DNA from: Gammaproteobacteria bacterium
GTDB taxonomy: Bacteria; Pseudomonadota; Gammaproteobacteria; Granulosicoccales; Granulosicoccaceae
Length of the DNA stretch: 35,279 nt
Assembly (NCBI GenBank): GCA_020444765.1
Contig: JAGRHW010000002.1
Location: 1 to 35,279 of the forward strand
Direction: 5' to 3'
The translations under genes and the position numbers were made by a program. Below are positions 8,294 through 16,822 of this stretch, one piece after another; the first letter of the stretch is position 1, and every line of letters begins with the position of its first letter. The notes below the pieces were generated by a model. The model did no database searches and was not told where the DNA came from. It was given only the letters and a program-made list of their open reading frames with translations.

Positions 8294-10081
8294 GTGATTA
8301 AGCTGCCGTCCCAAAACAGATCAGTATTGGCGATGGTGCTGCTATCGTTGCTGGTGGTCGTGTTTGTATCCGCCTGGCAATACTGGCAGTTCCGGTCCGG
8401 GATAAAGCGGCTTGGCAGTGAACAGCTTGCGGTTCTGACACATATTCCCTACCAGGTCTCCGCGTCGAGCGGTGAGATCGAGCGTCTGTTTCAGTCTGTC
8501 ATCAAGTCCGGCCCGATGCCGGAAGCTTCGTATATACAGCTTATCGATTCAGCCGGCTTGACAGTGGCTGATTATGCGTCCGGGCAACTGTCTCCCGCGG
8601 GGCTGACTGCTGAGGGCGGTCAGCTTGACGGTTATCAGGAATTCTCCGCCTATGTAAAGCACGAAAGCATGATGGGTTCGGTGGTGCGGTTGGTGATTGC
8701 CAGTGGCTGGATGGACTTCCTGAAGAGCAAGGCTGTTGGAATAGTGCTTGGGTCCATGCCTGCAATTTTGATCATTTGGCTGATGAGCTTTTTCTCCGGC
8801 CGCAGAGAGCTTCCCTTAAAGCAAAGCTTTGATGTCATGCAGCGGCTTTTTTCCGTGATTCCCCATGCTGAATCCGAGGTCAGGAATGAAGTCAGCGAGT
8901 CCGCGAATCTGGATAATCTCACCTTGCTGGCCAGAAGCGCTGAAGAATATATCGCTACCTTCGAGTCTGAAAGGTCGGTATTCAACACCAGTACAAAAGT
9001 ACTCGCCTATCAAAAAGCAGGCTCGGAGTCGATCTTGCGTTCGGTCCCGGATGGCATACTCGTTCTCGACGAGACCGGTCAGGTAATATTCGCCAATCAG
9101 CAGTTTCTGCGTTGGTATCGATTGACGGAGGACAGTGTCGTCGGAAAAATGCCGATCGATTGGTGTGATCGTCCGGAGCTTTTGGGATTTCTGCGCAGAT
9201 ACAGCGGTATGTTGGCCCGTCGGGCAGAGTCCGGCAACATAGAGATGAATCCCCCGGGCAAGCCTGGCGCATCGCTCTCCCTGACCGCGTTTCCAATGTT
9301 CTCTGTTCGTAATGAGGAGCAGATCAACAACACGCTGATTGTTCTGAGCGATATCACCACCGAAGTGATGGCGCAAAAGGCGCGAGACGAATTTGCCGCT
9401 GCACTGGCGCATGAATTGAAAACCCCCTTGCATGCGATCGGCATGCATGCCGAGTTGTTGCTTGGCGACGAAGGGGAAGACAGTAATATCAGGGTTGAAT
9501 CGGCTAACTATATCAACACCGAGGTCGAGCACATCAGTGAACTGGTCAGGAACATGCTCAATATCACCCGGATCGAAACCGGTAGCCTGCAGATTAATCG
9601 CAAGCTCACGAAGATCAACGATCTGCTGAACAGTGCAATCGATAACCTGGCAACGACCGCCTCTGAAAATCAGATTACTCTGCACAAGGATTATCCGGAA
9701 ACCATGGAACCCTGTTATCTGGACAAGGATTTGCTGAGGGTGGCGATCAACAACCTGTTGTCGAACGCGATTAAATACAACCGTACAGGCGGGGAAGTGA
9801 CCGTTTCATATTCGGAGAATGAAAATAACCTGATCTTGTCCGTCAGTGATACGGGATTCGGTATCAGTGAAGCCGAGAAATCACATATCTTTGAAAAATT
9901 CTATCGTTCAGATGATATCGAAGTTCGCGAACGATCGGGTCACGGGCTTGGCTTGTCACTGGTTAAGGAGATAATTGATTTGCATAACGGTTCCATATCC
10001 GTGGATAGCGTCAAGGGTGAAGGTACACGCTTTACGGTTCGACTCAAGCGTATCAATGTGCCATTGAAGGAGGCTGCATGA
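8294..10081 (+). CDS. Membrane-bound sensor histidine kinase with PAS domain
   Basis: 595 residues. Transmembrane helix 1 is at about 13-33, an extracytoplasmic sensor region of about 110 residues follows, and helix 2 is at about 145-168. A PAS-like domain begins near 245 (SVPDGILVLDETGQVIF). The HisKA motif AHELKTP carries the phospho-accepting H373. The ATP-binding domain shows NNLLSNAIKYN, DTGFGI and GHGLGLSL. Start is a GTG at 8294 behind AGGGGG; no earlier in-frame start has a better site. Its stop overlaps the receiver gene (ATGA), so the two are very likely partners. Position between the minor pilins and the pilus motor suggests control of pilus use or surface sensing. The signal is unknown. 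Confidence 0.9.
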   Translation: MIKLPSQNRSVLAMVLLSLLVVVFVSAWQYWQFRSGIKRLGSEQLAVLTHIPYQVSASSGEIERLFQSVIKSGPMPEASYIQLIDSAGLTVADYASGQLSPAGLTAEGGQLDGYQEFSAYVKHESMMGSVVRLVIASGWMDFLKSKAVGIVLGSMPAILIIWLMSFFSGRRELPLKQSFDVMQRLFSVIPHAESEVRNEVSESANLDNLTLLARSAEEYIATFESERSVFNTSTKVLAYQKAGSESILRSVPDGILVLDETGQVIFANQQFLRWYRLTEDSVVGKMPIDWCDRPELLGFLRRYSGMLARRAESGNIEMNPPGKPGASLSLTAFPMFSVRNEEQINNTLIVLSDITTEVMAQKARDEFAAALAHELKTPLHAIGMHAELLLGDEGEDSNIRVESANYINTEVEHISELVRNMLNITRIETGSLQINRKLTKINDLLNSAIDNLATTASENQITLHKDYPETMEPCYLDKDLLRVAINNLLSNAIKYNRTGGEVTVSYSENENNLILSVSDTGFGISEAEKSHIFEKFYRSDDIEVRERSGHGLGLSLVKEIIDLHNGSISVDSVKGEGTRFTVRLKRINVPLKEAA

Positions 10082-10467
10082 GTGGGCAACGCATCCTGGT
10101 CGTAGATGATCAGTCTCATATCAACCGGATCCTGAAGCGTTCACTAGCACAGAAAGGTTACGTCGTTGAGACAGCGTCCCATGGTAAGCAGGCGCTGGAT
10201 ATGTTGCGTGAGGAAAGTTTCGACGCCATTATCACGGACTACCAGATGCCGCATATGGACGGCGTTACGCTTTGCGAAGCCTATACCGGCGAGTTTCCCG
10301 GTAATGCAACTCTGATGATATTGTCCACGGCCGTGGCGGATGAAAAACTGCAGGAGTGGGCAGAAAGGATGCCCAATACGCTGTACCTGGAAAAGCCGGT
10401 AAGCATGCGTCGTCTCAGCGATATTCTCAGTGAATATTTCAGTATGCCACAAAGGCGTTCAGGGTAA
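10078..10467 (+). CDS. Single-domain response regulator (CheY-like receiver)
   Basis: 129-residue stand-alone receiver without a DNA-binding or enzymatic output domain. Acidic pocket D10/D11 in VVDDQ, phospho-acceptor D54 in ITDYQMP, T84 in LST, and K106 in LEKPVS are all present, so phosphorylation is expected. It is translationally coupled to the upstream kinase and lies 5 bp from the next gene. With no output domain it probably acts by protein contact. Plausible partners are the adjacent EAL protein or the STAS-bearing ATPase; this is inference. Confidence 0.92.
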   Translation: MSGQRILVVDDQSHINRILKRSLAQKGYVVETASHGKQALDMLREESFDAIITDYQMPHMDGVTLCEAYTGEFPGNATLMILSTAVADEKLQEWAERMPNTLYLEKPVSMRRLSDILSEYFSMPQRRSG

Positions 10468-10472
10468 ATCCG

Positions 10473-12707
10473 ATGACTGTGGACATGTTCCAGGGTGTTG
10501 ACGTCGAAAAATACCGCACCCTGTTGGATGAACGGTTTGCCACGACCATGGCTCTGGCGATTGTTGATCGCTACGGACGTATTCTGGATCTCGATGGAGA
10601 GCTGTCGAGTCAGTGCGAAGCTGTGATCAGCAAGGTCGTCAGCGAACTCGATGGTGGTTTGCAGGAAGAAGTTGGGCAGTATATACCCAACGAAAATGCC
10701 TTGCTTCTGCTGATATCGATCGATGTCTGCAGTTCCGAATCGTATCTGGTGATGCACTGCAGATTTCCGCCGGGTGAGAGTTTTACTGAACACGACTCGG
10801 CCAGCAAGGCGGCGGAGATTGTTTACGAGGCAATCAGCGACGGCATGCGGCTCAACTGCGAGCTCAACGATATGGCCGATGACCTGTCGGCTCGTTATGA
10901 AGAGCTCAATCTGTTTTACGGGCTGGATGATATCGTCGAGATCAAGGATGTCAACAAAGGCCAGATCGCGCTGAAAAAACTCGCCGACAATTGTAACCGT
11001 TATCTGAATACGGATGTCGTTTCGATTTTTGTCACTTCCGCAAATATCGACGTCGAAGCGCATGGACCATGTCCTCGCGAATTCCGCGACAAATGGGAAG
11101 CGGCGGTCGAACTGCTGCGTGAAAAAGTCGTGGCGTGTCTGGTCAGTCATGAAAACTCTCTGGTCATCAATGATACCGCCGAAATAGCATCGCTTACCGG
11201 CGGACTCATTTCGGCAAAAATCGCGGCGACGACCATCCATTCCAATACCGGTATCATCCTTGGTTATTTAATGTTGGGCAGAAAGTCGGGTGAAAAGGAT
11301 TTTTCCAACAGCGATCGACGTTTGCTCAGGGTCATCGCCGAGCAGGCGTCAACTATCGTCAGTGCCAGTTATGATGTACTGACCGGTCTGTTGAACCGGC
11401 AGGGAATCCTGTCGCCCTTGAACAGGGCGATAGTCGAGGTCATACAGAACGATACCAGAAAAAGCCTGTTGATTCTCGATATAGACCAGTTTCGTATGAT
11501 CAACGACAGCTGTGGCCGGGAGGCCGGCGATGAGCTGCTCCGTTCGGTCGCCAATCAGCTAAAGAGCACGGTTCATTCCGGCAAGGCATTCGCGCGCCTT
11601 GAAAATGACAAGTACGCTATCCTGGTTGAAGAAACGGAATCAAAAGATGCCAGCGGAATCGCCTCGGATATTATCCGGACGATTATCGGCACCGGATTCA
11701 GATGGGACGGTAAATCATTTGATATCAGTGCCGGAGTTGGCATAGTGGAGCTGCAGGACACCATCGAGGATGCCAACGAAGTGCTGGCGCTCGGAACAAT
11801 CTCCTGTGATGTCGCCAAACAACAAGGGGCGGGTGGTATCTTTCTGTACGATCCCGCCAGTGCTGCTATCGAATCCGTGCGCAGCGCTATCGACTGGGTG
11901 CCGCATATTCGTCAGGCGCTGGAGAACGACTTGTTCGAGCTTTATGCACAGCAAATTGTGCCGCTCGATCAGGCGCCCGGTAATGCGGTTCATTACGAAA
12001 TTCTACTGCGCTTGCGTGCTGAAGACGGCACGATCAGCTCGCCTTTCCAGATGATCAAGGCCGCCGAGGCCTATAATATGGTCACTCGGATTGATCAGTG
12101 GGTGATTAAAAACACCCTGGAAGCGCTGAAAAAAAGCCGGGAACAGTTCCCCGATATCAAGGTAAGCTGTTCTATCAATATGTCGGGCCAATCCGTAACA
12201 GACGAATTCTTCAGCTTTGTCAGAAGACTGTTACTTGCCTCGCCGGAACTGATTCCGAACATCAATCTTGAAATTACTGAAACTGCTGTCGTGTCAAACC
12301 TTTCTTCGGCAACCCGCTTGATCGAATCGTTACGGAAAATCGGTGTCAAGTTCTCCCTGGATGACTTTGGTACGGGTATGAGTTCATTCGGTTATCTGCG
12401 AGATCTGCCTATCGATTATCTGAAGATCGATGGCTCGTTTGTCAAGCATATAGCCGACGATCCTGTCAGCCATGCCATGGTCGAATCGATACACCGGGTT
12501 GGTCATATCATGGGTTTGCAAACCGTGGCCGAATTTGTCGAAAACGATTTTATTTGCGAAAAGCTCAGAAAAATGGGTGTGGATTTTGGACAAGGTTATG
12601 CGCTTAACAAACCGGCACCGCTTTTCGAGCAGCTGGAGCGGTTCTCTCGGGAAGCAATACAAGTCGAGTCGGATTCCGAACTGAAAAAAACCGGTTACGG
12701 AGCCTGA
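10473..12707 (+). CDS. GAF-GGDEF-EAL protein, predicted c-di-GMP phosphodiesterase with degenerate GGDEF
   Basis: 744 residues, cytoplasmic. The N-terminal 140 residues are unassigned. A GAF-like region covers about 155-295. The GGDEF domain begins at DVLTGLLNR, but its active-site motif reads E377-N-D-K-Y instead of G-G-[DE]-E-F, so cyclase activity is not expected. The EAL domain keeps its key residues: E509 in EILLRLR, the Asn of SINMSGQS, the Glu of LEITET, DDFGTGMSS, LKIDGSF, the Glu of AEFVEN and QGYALNKP. Hydrolysis of c-di-GMP is therefore predicted, with the GGDEF part perhaps sensing GTP as in related composite proteins. It lies directly before the MshEN-containing pilus ATPase, one base apart, which points to local control of the c-di-GMP seen by that motor. 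Confidence 0.92.
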   Translation: MTVDMFQGVDVEKYRTLLDERFATTMALAIVDRYGRILDLDGELSSQCEAVISKVVSELDGGLQEEVGQYIPNENALLLLISIDVCSSESYLVMHCRFPPGESFTEHDSASKAAEIVYEAISDGMRLNCELNDMADDLSARYEELNLFYGLDDIVEIKDVNKGQIALKKLADNCNRYLNTDVVSIFVTSANIDVEAHGPCPREFRDKWEAAVELLREKVVACLVSHENSLVINDTAEIASLTGGLISAKIAATTIHSNTGIILGYLMLGRKSGEKDFSNSDRRLLRVIAEQASTIVSASYDVLTGLLNRQGILSPLNRAIVEVIQNDTRKSLLILDIDQFRMINDSCGREAGDELLRSVANQLKSTVHSGKAFARLENDKYAILVEETESKDASGIASDIIRTIIGTGFRWDGKSFDISAGVGIVELQDTIEDANEVLALGTISCDVAKQQGAGGIFLYDPASAAIESVRSAIDWVPHIRQALENDLFELYAQQIVPLDQAPGNAVHYEILLRLRAEDGTISSPFQMIKAAEAYNMVTRIDQWVIKNTLEALKKSREQFPDIKVSCSINMSGQSVTDEFFSFVRRLLLASPELIPNINLEITETAVVSNLSSATRLIESLRKIGVKFSLDDFGTGMSSFGYLRDLPIDYLKIDGSFVKHIADDPVSHAMVESIHRVGHIMGLQTVAEFVENDFICEKLRKMGVDFGQGYALNKPAPLFEQLERFSREAIQVESDSELKKTGYGA

Positions 12708-12708
12708 G

Positions 12709-14757
12709 ATGTCTGTCGCCATTTCACAGACCAGAGTAGGTGTCGAGACTCATTTGGCCCTTGAAGGGCCTATCAATGACGATGTCTCTGTCAGCGCCTT
12801 GCAGGTACAGCTAGACAATTGTATTGATCAGTACCAGATCAATATCGTGCTGGACATGGTGTCGGTACCGCTGGTTAACAGCCAGTGCCTGGAAGTATTG
12901 CTGGAAATACAGGATCGGTTGCTGCGCTTTGGCGGCTCCCTGAGACTGACCAATCTGAGCAAGCTGCTGAAACAGGTGTTTTATATTACCGGCGCGGATA
13001 AATCCATCGAGTGCGATTCCGGTTCGTCAACAGGATTTACCGTGCTCGCGCCGGATAACCGGGGCGCAGGCAATAAGCGAAAGCTGGGTGAAATTCTGCT
13101 GGAAAAAGGCCTGGTTACAGAAAAAGACATTGAATACGCTGTATTACAACAGCGCAAATCCGGAAAAAAACTAGGCGATATTCTAATTGAAGATGAATAT
13201 GTCTCCGAGGCGGATTTGCTTACCGTGCTTGCAGAACAGCATGATCTGCCGTTTTTGCAGATTCGTACAGGCTTGTACGACACGGCAGTCGTAAAATTGC
13301 TGGACAGGGATTTTGCAAAAGGCCTGGCAGTGATGCCTTTGTTCAAGATCAACAACACCCTTATTCTGGCAACCACCGACCCCCAGGCCATACCCACGTT
13401 CGACGCAGTCTCGGAAAAGACCGGCTGCAATATCAAACCGGTATTGGCCACCTCCGAAAACATACTGGAAATGATTAACGAGGCGCGGGATGCCTCTAGT
13501 AATCTGTCGGAACTCATCGGCGGGCTGGATATAGAAGCGGATCTGGAGTTGCTCGAAGGACAGGCCGACCAGAAACTCGATGAAATCGATGGGCAATCGG
13601 GCAGTAGCCCGGTTATCAATCTGATAAATAACCTTGTACAGCGCGCAGTACGGGACGGCGCGAGTGATATTCATATCGAACCGGGGCGAGGCCGCAGCCG
13701 GATTCGCTTCAGAATCGATGGCGTGTTGTATCAGGTGATGACGCCACCGTCGGATATCTACCCTGCACTCGTATCACGTCTCAAGGTTATGGCCAAGCTC
13801 GATATTGCCGAGCGTCGTCTGCCGCAGGACGGACGTATTCAGGTCCTGACCCAGGGCAAGATCATCGATTTGCGTCTCAGTACACTGCCGGGTATTTTTG
13901 GCGAAAAGGTTGTGTTGCGTGTACTGGATAAAGACCAGTCGATCATGCAGATAGACAAGCTTGGTATGACGCAGGCGCATCTTGCCGTCTTCCGGCAAAT
14001 GCTCAAGAGCCGTCATGGTTTGTTTCTGGTGACCGGTCCGACCGGCAGTGGTAAAACATCAACCCTGTACTCGGCGATCAATTATCTCAACAGTATCGAA
14101 AAAAGTATCGTAACGATCGAGGACCCGGTCGAATACCAGCTCGATGTGATTAATCAAAACCAGGTACGGGATGGGATAGGGCTTGGCTTTGCAAAACTGT
14201 TCAAGCACGTACTGAGGCAGGATCCGGATATCGTCATGGTTGGCGAGATACGCGACCGGGAAACGGCCGAGATTTCCGTGCAGGCGGCCTTGACCGGTCA
14301 TCTTGTATTATCGACCCTGCATACCAATGATGCTATCGGTGCCATCACACGTCTGTTGGACATGGGTATACAACCTTTCCTGCTGTCCTCGGCAATGATA
14401 GGCGTTATGGCCCAGCGGCTCATTCGGCGTGTCTGTCCAAAATGTTCTACCCAGTACACGATTTCACCGGAAGCCTTGCAGAGTTTTGGAATACATTCCG
14501 ACGTACCCAGGCAGCTGGTAAAAGGCAAAGGATGCACCTATTGCTACGATTCGGGCTACAAAGGACGTATGGCCGTACATGAAATTTTTGCAGTTGACTC
14601 CTCTGCCCAGCATTTGATGAGCCACAACCCCTCACGGGATGAACTTGATAAGCACCTGAAAGAAAAAGAGGTGATTACCTTGTTCGATTCGGCGCTTGAT
14701 GCGGCATTTGCGGGTCAGACATCGCTGGAAGAGGCTATGCGCCTCTCCGGAACCTAA
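12709..14757 (+). CDS. Pilus assembly ATPase with N-terminal STAS and MshEN domains (MshE/PilB type)
   Basis: 682 residues, the motor that powers pilin polymerisation. Residues 1-110 look like a STAS domain; S58 in LVNSQCLE aligns with the phosphorylated Ser58 of SpoIIAA. Residues about 123-265 are an MshEN domain with tandem K125-LGEIL and K154-LGDIL motifs 29 residues apart, the pattern that binds c-di-GMP in MshE. The ATPase core has Walker A GPTGSGKT (443-450), Walker B in DIVMVGEIRD, STLHTNDA, and a zinc site formed by C576, C579, C609 and C612. MshE proteins usually begin directly with MshEN, so the STAS fusion is unusual. Starts one base after the EAL gene stop and is followed closely by the platform gene. 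Confidence 0.93.
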   Translation: MSVAISQTRVGVETHLALEGPINDDVSVSALQVQLDNCIDQYQINIVLDMVSVPLVNSQCLEVLLEIQDRLLRFGGSLRLTNLSKLLKQVFYITGADKSIECDSGSSTGFTVLAPDNRGAGNKRKLGEILLEKGLVTEKDIEYAVLQQRKSGKKLGDILIEDEYVSEADLLTVLAEQHDLPFLQIRTGLYDTAVVKLLDRDFAKGLAVMPLFKINNTLILATTDPQAIPTFDAVSEKTGCNIKPVLATSENILEMINEARDASSNLSELIGGLDIEADLELLEGQADQKLDEIDGQSGSSPVINLINNLVQRAVRDGASDIHIEPGRGRSRIRFRIDGVLYQVMTPPSDIYPALVSRLKVMAKLDIAERRLPQDGRIQVLTQGKIIDLRLSTLPGIFGEKVVLRVLDKDQSIMQIDKLGMTQAHLAVFRQMLKSRHGLFLVTGPTGSGKTSTLYSAINYLNSIEKSIVTIEDPVEYQLDVINQNQVRDGIGLGFAKLFKHVLRQDPDIVMVGEIRDRETAEISVQAALTGHLVLSTLHTNDAIGAITRLLDMGIQPFLLSSAMIGVMAQRLIRRVCPKCSTQYTISPEALQSFGIHSDVPRQLVKGKGCTYCYDSGYKGRMAVHEIFAVDSSAQHLMSHNPSRDELDKHLKEKEVITLFDSALDAAFAGQTSLEEAMRLSGT

Positions 14758-14758
14758 A

Positions 14759-15895
14759 ATGGCTATAGAAACCCTCGCCGGACAGCGTGTGCCGGACAAA
14801 ACTCCCGGCTCCTTCAAGAGCACTTTATCCGAACTTAATAAAATACAGGTGTTCAGCAGGAAAGTCGGGCTTGCCGATCGTATGCTGTTTACCGAAAGAC
14901 TGGGTTTGATGATCGAGACGGGGACGCCTTTGTATGGCAGTCTGGGAACCCTGAAACGCAGTATCGCCAATCCGGCGATGGCCGACATTATCGGGCGGTT
15001 GGAAGTGAGCATCGACAAGGGCGGCAGTTTTGCGATTGCCTTGTCACAGTGCCGGGAGCTGTTTGACTCGACCTATATCAATCTGGTTGCCGCCGGGGAG
15101 AAAGGTGGGTTCCTGCCGGACGTCATGCAGCAACTTTATCAGATGGACAAAAAGCGTCTTGAGCTTGGCGGCATGGTCAAGTCTGCGATGTTTTATCCGT
15201 TCTTTCTGTTGGCCTTTTCCGTTGCGGTCATCGTTTTTGTTATGCTGGTGGTTTTCCCGAAGTTTGCAACCCTGTTCGAATCACTGGCCGATCGTTTGCC
15301 GTTGTCGACCAAGGTGCTGTTGGCTATCAGTGACTTCATGATGGCGCACTGGTTCATGATGCTGTGCGGTTTTGCGCTTGCGCTGGTGGGTATGGGATTC
15401 TGGTGGCGCAAGCCTGAGGCCATGCTGTGGCGGGATCGGGTCAAATTGCGCCTGCCGCTGGTGCGCGAGATCATCATACAATATTATCTGCTGCAAACCC
15501 TGCGGGTTTTGTCTCTGTCGATCAAAAATGGCGTTAACGTTCTCGACGCCTTGAAAGGCTGCCGGGATATTGTACAAAACAGTGTTTATCAGAACTTTCT
15601 GCAGGAAACCGCTGAGATGGTGGAGACCGGTGACGGTATTTCCGCCGGTTTTGAAAAAAGCTCGCTGATACCGGATCTGGTCAAGCAAATGATTGGTACG
15701 GGCGAGGAAACCGGTAATCTGGCGCTGGTTATGCTACGCATCGCAGAGCATTACGAAGTGGAGCTTGCCAAGCGTATTCAAACAGTCTCCAAGCTTGCAG
15801 AGCCGATTATGCTGCTGATAATGGGGGCGTTTGTCGGCCTGCTGGTCAGTTCTTTGATTCTGCCGATTTTTCAGTTATCGCGTGCCGTCCATTAA
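14759..15895 (+). CDS. Inner-membrane platform protein, GspF/PilC/MshG family
   Basis: 378 residues. Two GspF repeats are visible: LFTERLGLMIETGTPLYGSL starting near residue 43 and LQTLRVLSLSIKNGVNVLDAL near residue 246. Three hydrophobic segments are near residues 145-170, 200-222 and the C terminus (LMLLIMGAFVGLLVSSLILP). It anchors the ATPase and moves pilin subunits out of the membrane. The ATG at 14759, one base after the ATPase stop, is chosen because the upstream in-frame extension translates the end of the ATPase gene out of frame. Ends about 100 bp before the pilin gene. Confidence 0.92.
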   Translation: MAIETLAGQRVPDKTPGSFKSTLSELNKIQVFSRKVGLADRMLFTERLGLMIETGTPLYGSLGTLKRSIANPAMADIIGRLEVSIDKGGSFAIALSQCRELFDSTYINLVAAGEKGGFLPDVMQQLYQMDKKRLELGGMVKSAMFYPFFLLAFSVAVIVFVMLVVFPKFATLFESLADRLPLSTKVLLAISDFMMAHWFMMLCGFALALVGMGFWWRKPEAMLWRDRVKLRLPLVREIIIQYYLLQTLRVLSLSIKNGVNVLDALKGCRDIVQNSVYQNFLQETAEMVETGDGISAGFEKSSLIPDLVKQMIGTGEETGNLALVMLRIAEHYEVELAKRIQTVSKLAEPIMLLIMGAFVGLLVSSLILPIFQLSRAVH

Positions 15896-15920
15896 TTTTG
15901 AAAATAAAACACACTATACT
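15892..15920 (+). promoter_or_regulatory. Possible sigma-70 promoter of the major pilin gene
   Basis: TATACT at 15915-15920 is a good -10 hexamer in an A/T-rich 105-bp gap before the pilin gene. The best-spaced -35 (TTAATT, 17 bp upstream) is poor. A separate promoter is expected because the pilin is needed in large excess and has its own terminator. No c-di-GMP riboswitch (GEMM-type) signature was recognised in the leader. Confidence 0.3.
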
Positions 15921-16000
15921 GCAAAATTTATTAAACATTTTAATGAATAGTCGATAATGTCAATAGCAATGATGCTTTTGTACCTAAATGGAGTTAAACA

Positions 16001-16507
16001 ATGCCTTTTTACAAACGTTCTGGTCAATCCGGGTTCACCCTTGTCGAACTGCTGATTGTCGTTATTATTCTGGCTGTCCTGGCTTCTGTCGCCATTCCGC
16101 AATTCTCTAGCTCGACAGATGATGCAAAATCAGCGGCCCTGGACTCTACGCTTGCTGAAATGCGCAACGCTATCGAAATGTATTATCACCAGCACAACGA
16201 ATACCCAAGCAGCAAAGCTGCAGGCGGTTCATTTGGTGCTGTGGATACGTCGGATGCATTCACAAACCAGTTGATTATGTATACCGATAGTGACGGCACC
16301 GTATCGACCACCAAGGATGCTACTCACAAATACGGCCCTTACCTTAAAAAACAACAACTGCCAGCCAACCCGCTAGATGAAAGTACAGCTCTGTTGATCG
16401 TGACAACAGGCAACCTGTCTGCGACTGGAACCGACGCCGGCGGCTGGTGGTTCGATAACGTAAGCGGCAAGTTCATGGCGAATAAAGCCGGTAACTATAA
16501 CCGCTAG
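16001..16507 (+). CDS. Major type IV pilin / GspG-like pseudopilin
   Basis: 168 residues. The leader ends at G11, followed by FTLVELLIVVIILAVLASVA, a canonical N-terminal pilin helix with Glu at +5. The globular domain has GspG-like features (RNAIEMYYHQHNEYP, YGPYLKK, NPLDESTA, GGWWFDNVSGKF) and no cysteine pair, so it lacks the disulfide-bonded D-region of classical PilA and MshA. The gene sits alone between a gap with a possible promoter and a strong hairpin terminator, as expected for the most abundant subunit. TGGAG precedes the ATG by 8 bases. Role as major subunit is inferred from this isolation and gene order. Confidence 0.88.
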   Translation: MPFYKRSGQSGFTLVELLIVVIILAVLASVAIPQFSSSTDDAKSAALDSTLAEMRNAIEMYYHQHNEYPSSKAAGGSFGAVDTSDAFTNQLIMYTDSDGTVSTTKDATHKYGPYLKKQQLPANPLDESTALLIVTTGNLSATGTDAGGWWFDNVSGKFMANKAGNYNR

Positions 16508-16550
16508 AACAGTAAAGAAGGCATAATCCCGATGCCTGCACATTGCTGAT

Positions 16551-16581
16551 CGGGTTGCGGCGTCCTAGCCGCAACCCGTTT
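16551..16581 (+). terminator. Intrinsic terminator or attenuator after the pilin gene
   Basis: Perfect 11-bp stem (CGGGTTGCGGC and GCCGCAACCCG) with a 6-base loop, followed by only TTT. The weak T run suggests partial read-through into the downstream pilus genes, which would favour pilin over assembly proteins. Confidence 0.75.
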
Positions 16582-16618
16582 ATCGTAGCCCTTCATTACT
16601 CTTCCCGTAAATTCTGTT

Positions 16619-16774
16619 CTAAATCGCTTCTATCACTTGAAGGCGGGTCAGGTTCGATCTGAGTCTGGTGATGCCAGCCAGATTGGCCTCTTCAATAAGC
16701 CCGTCGTTGTTTTTTCCCTTTCCCCAGTCTGAAATAGTGTGACCCGGCAAGCATTCTGCTAAAGAAATGAGAAG
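16619..16774 (-). pseudogene. Possible remnant of a DUF5615 (PIN-like) gene
   Basis: The 315-bp gap between the pilin and PilM-like genes holds, besides the terminator, a minus-strand frame without a good start codon. It reads LAECLPGHTIS, then WGKGKNNDGLIEEANLAGI. This resembles the LPGH...GW.G.KNG.LL..A pattern of DUF5615 toxin-like proteins, with the N terminus missing and similarity lost after the last motif. It is most simply a decayed insertion. The match is by eye and short, so chance similarity is possible. Confidence 0.22.
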
Positions 16775-16822
16775 CTGTTCCGCTATTTTTAAACATTGAT
16801 AAGGGAATATCAGAGTAGAGCA

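Noticed and set aside
11580..11640. Active diguanylate cyclase site
   Set aside because: The motif reads ENDKY, lacking the glycines and catalytic acidic residues of GG[DE]EF.
15896..16000. c-di-GMP-I riboswitch upstream of the pilin gene
   Set aside because: I looked for GEMM-type conserved segments because of the c-di-GMP context and did not find them.
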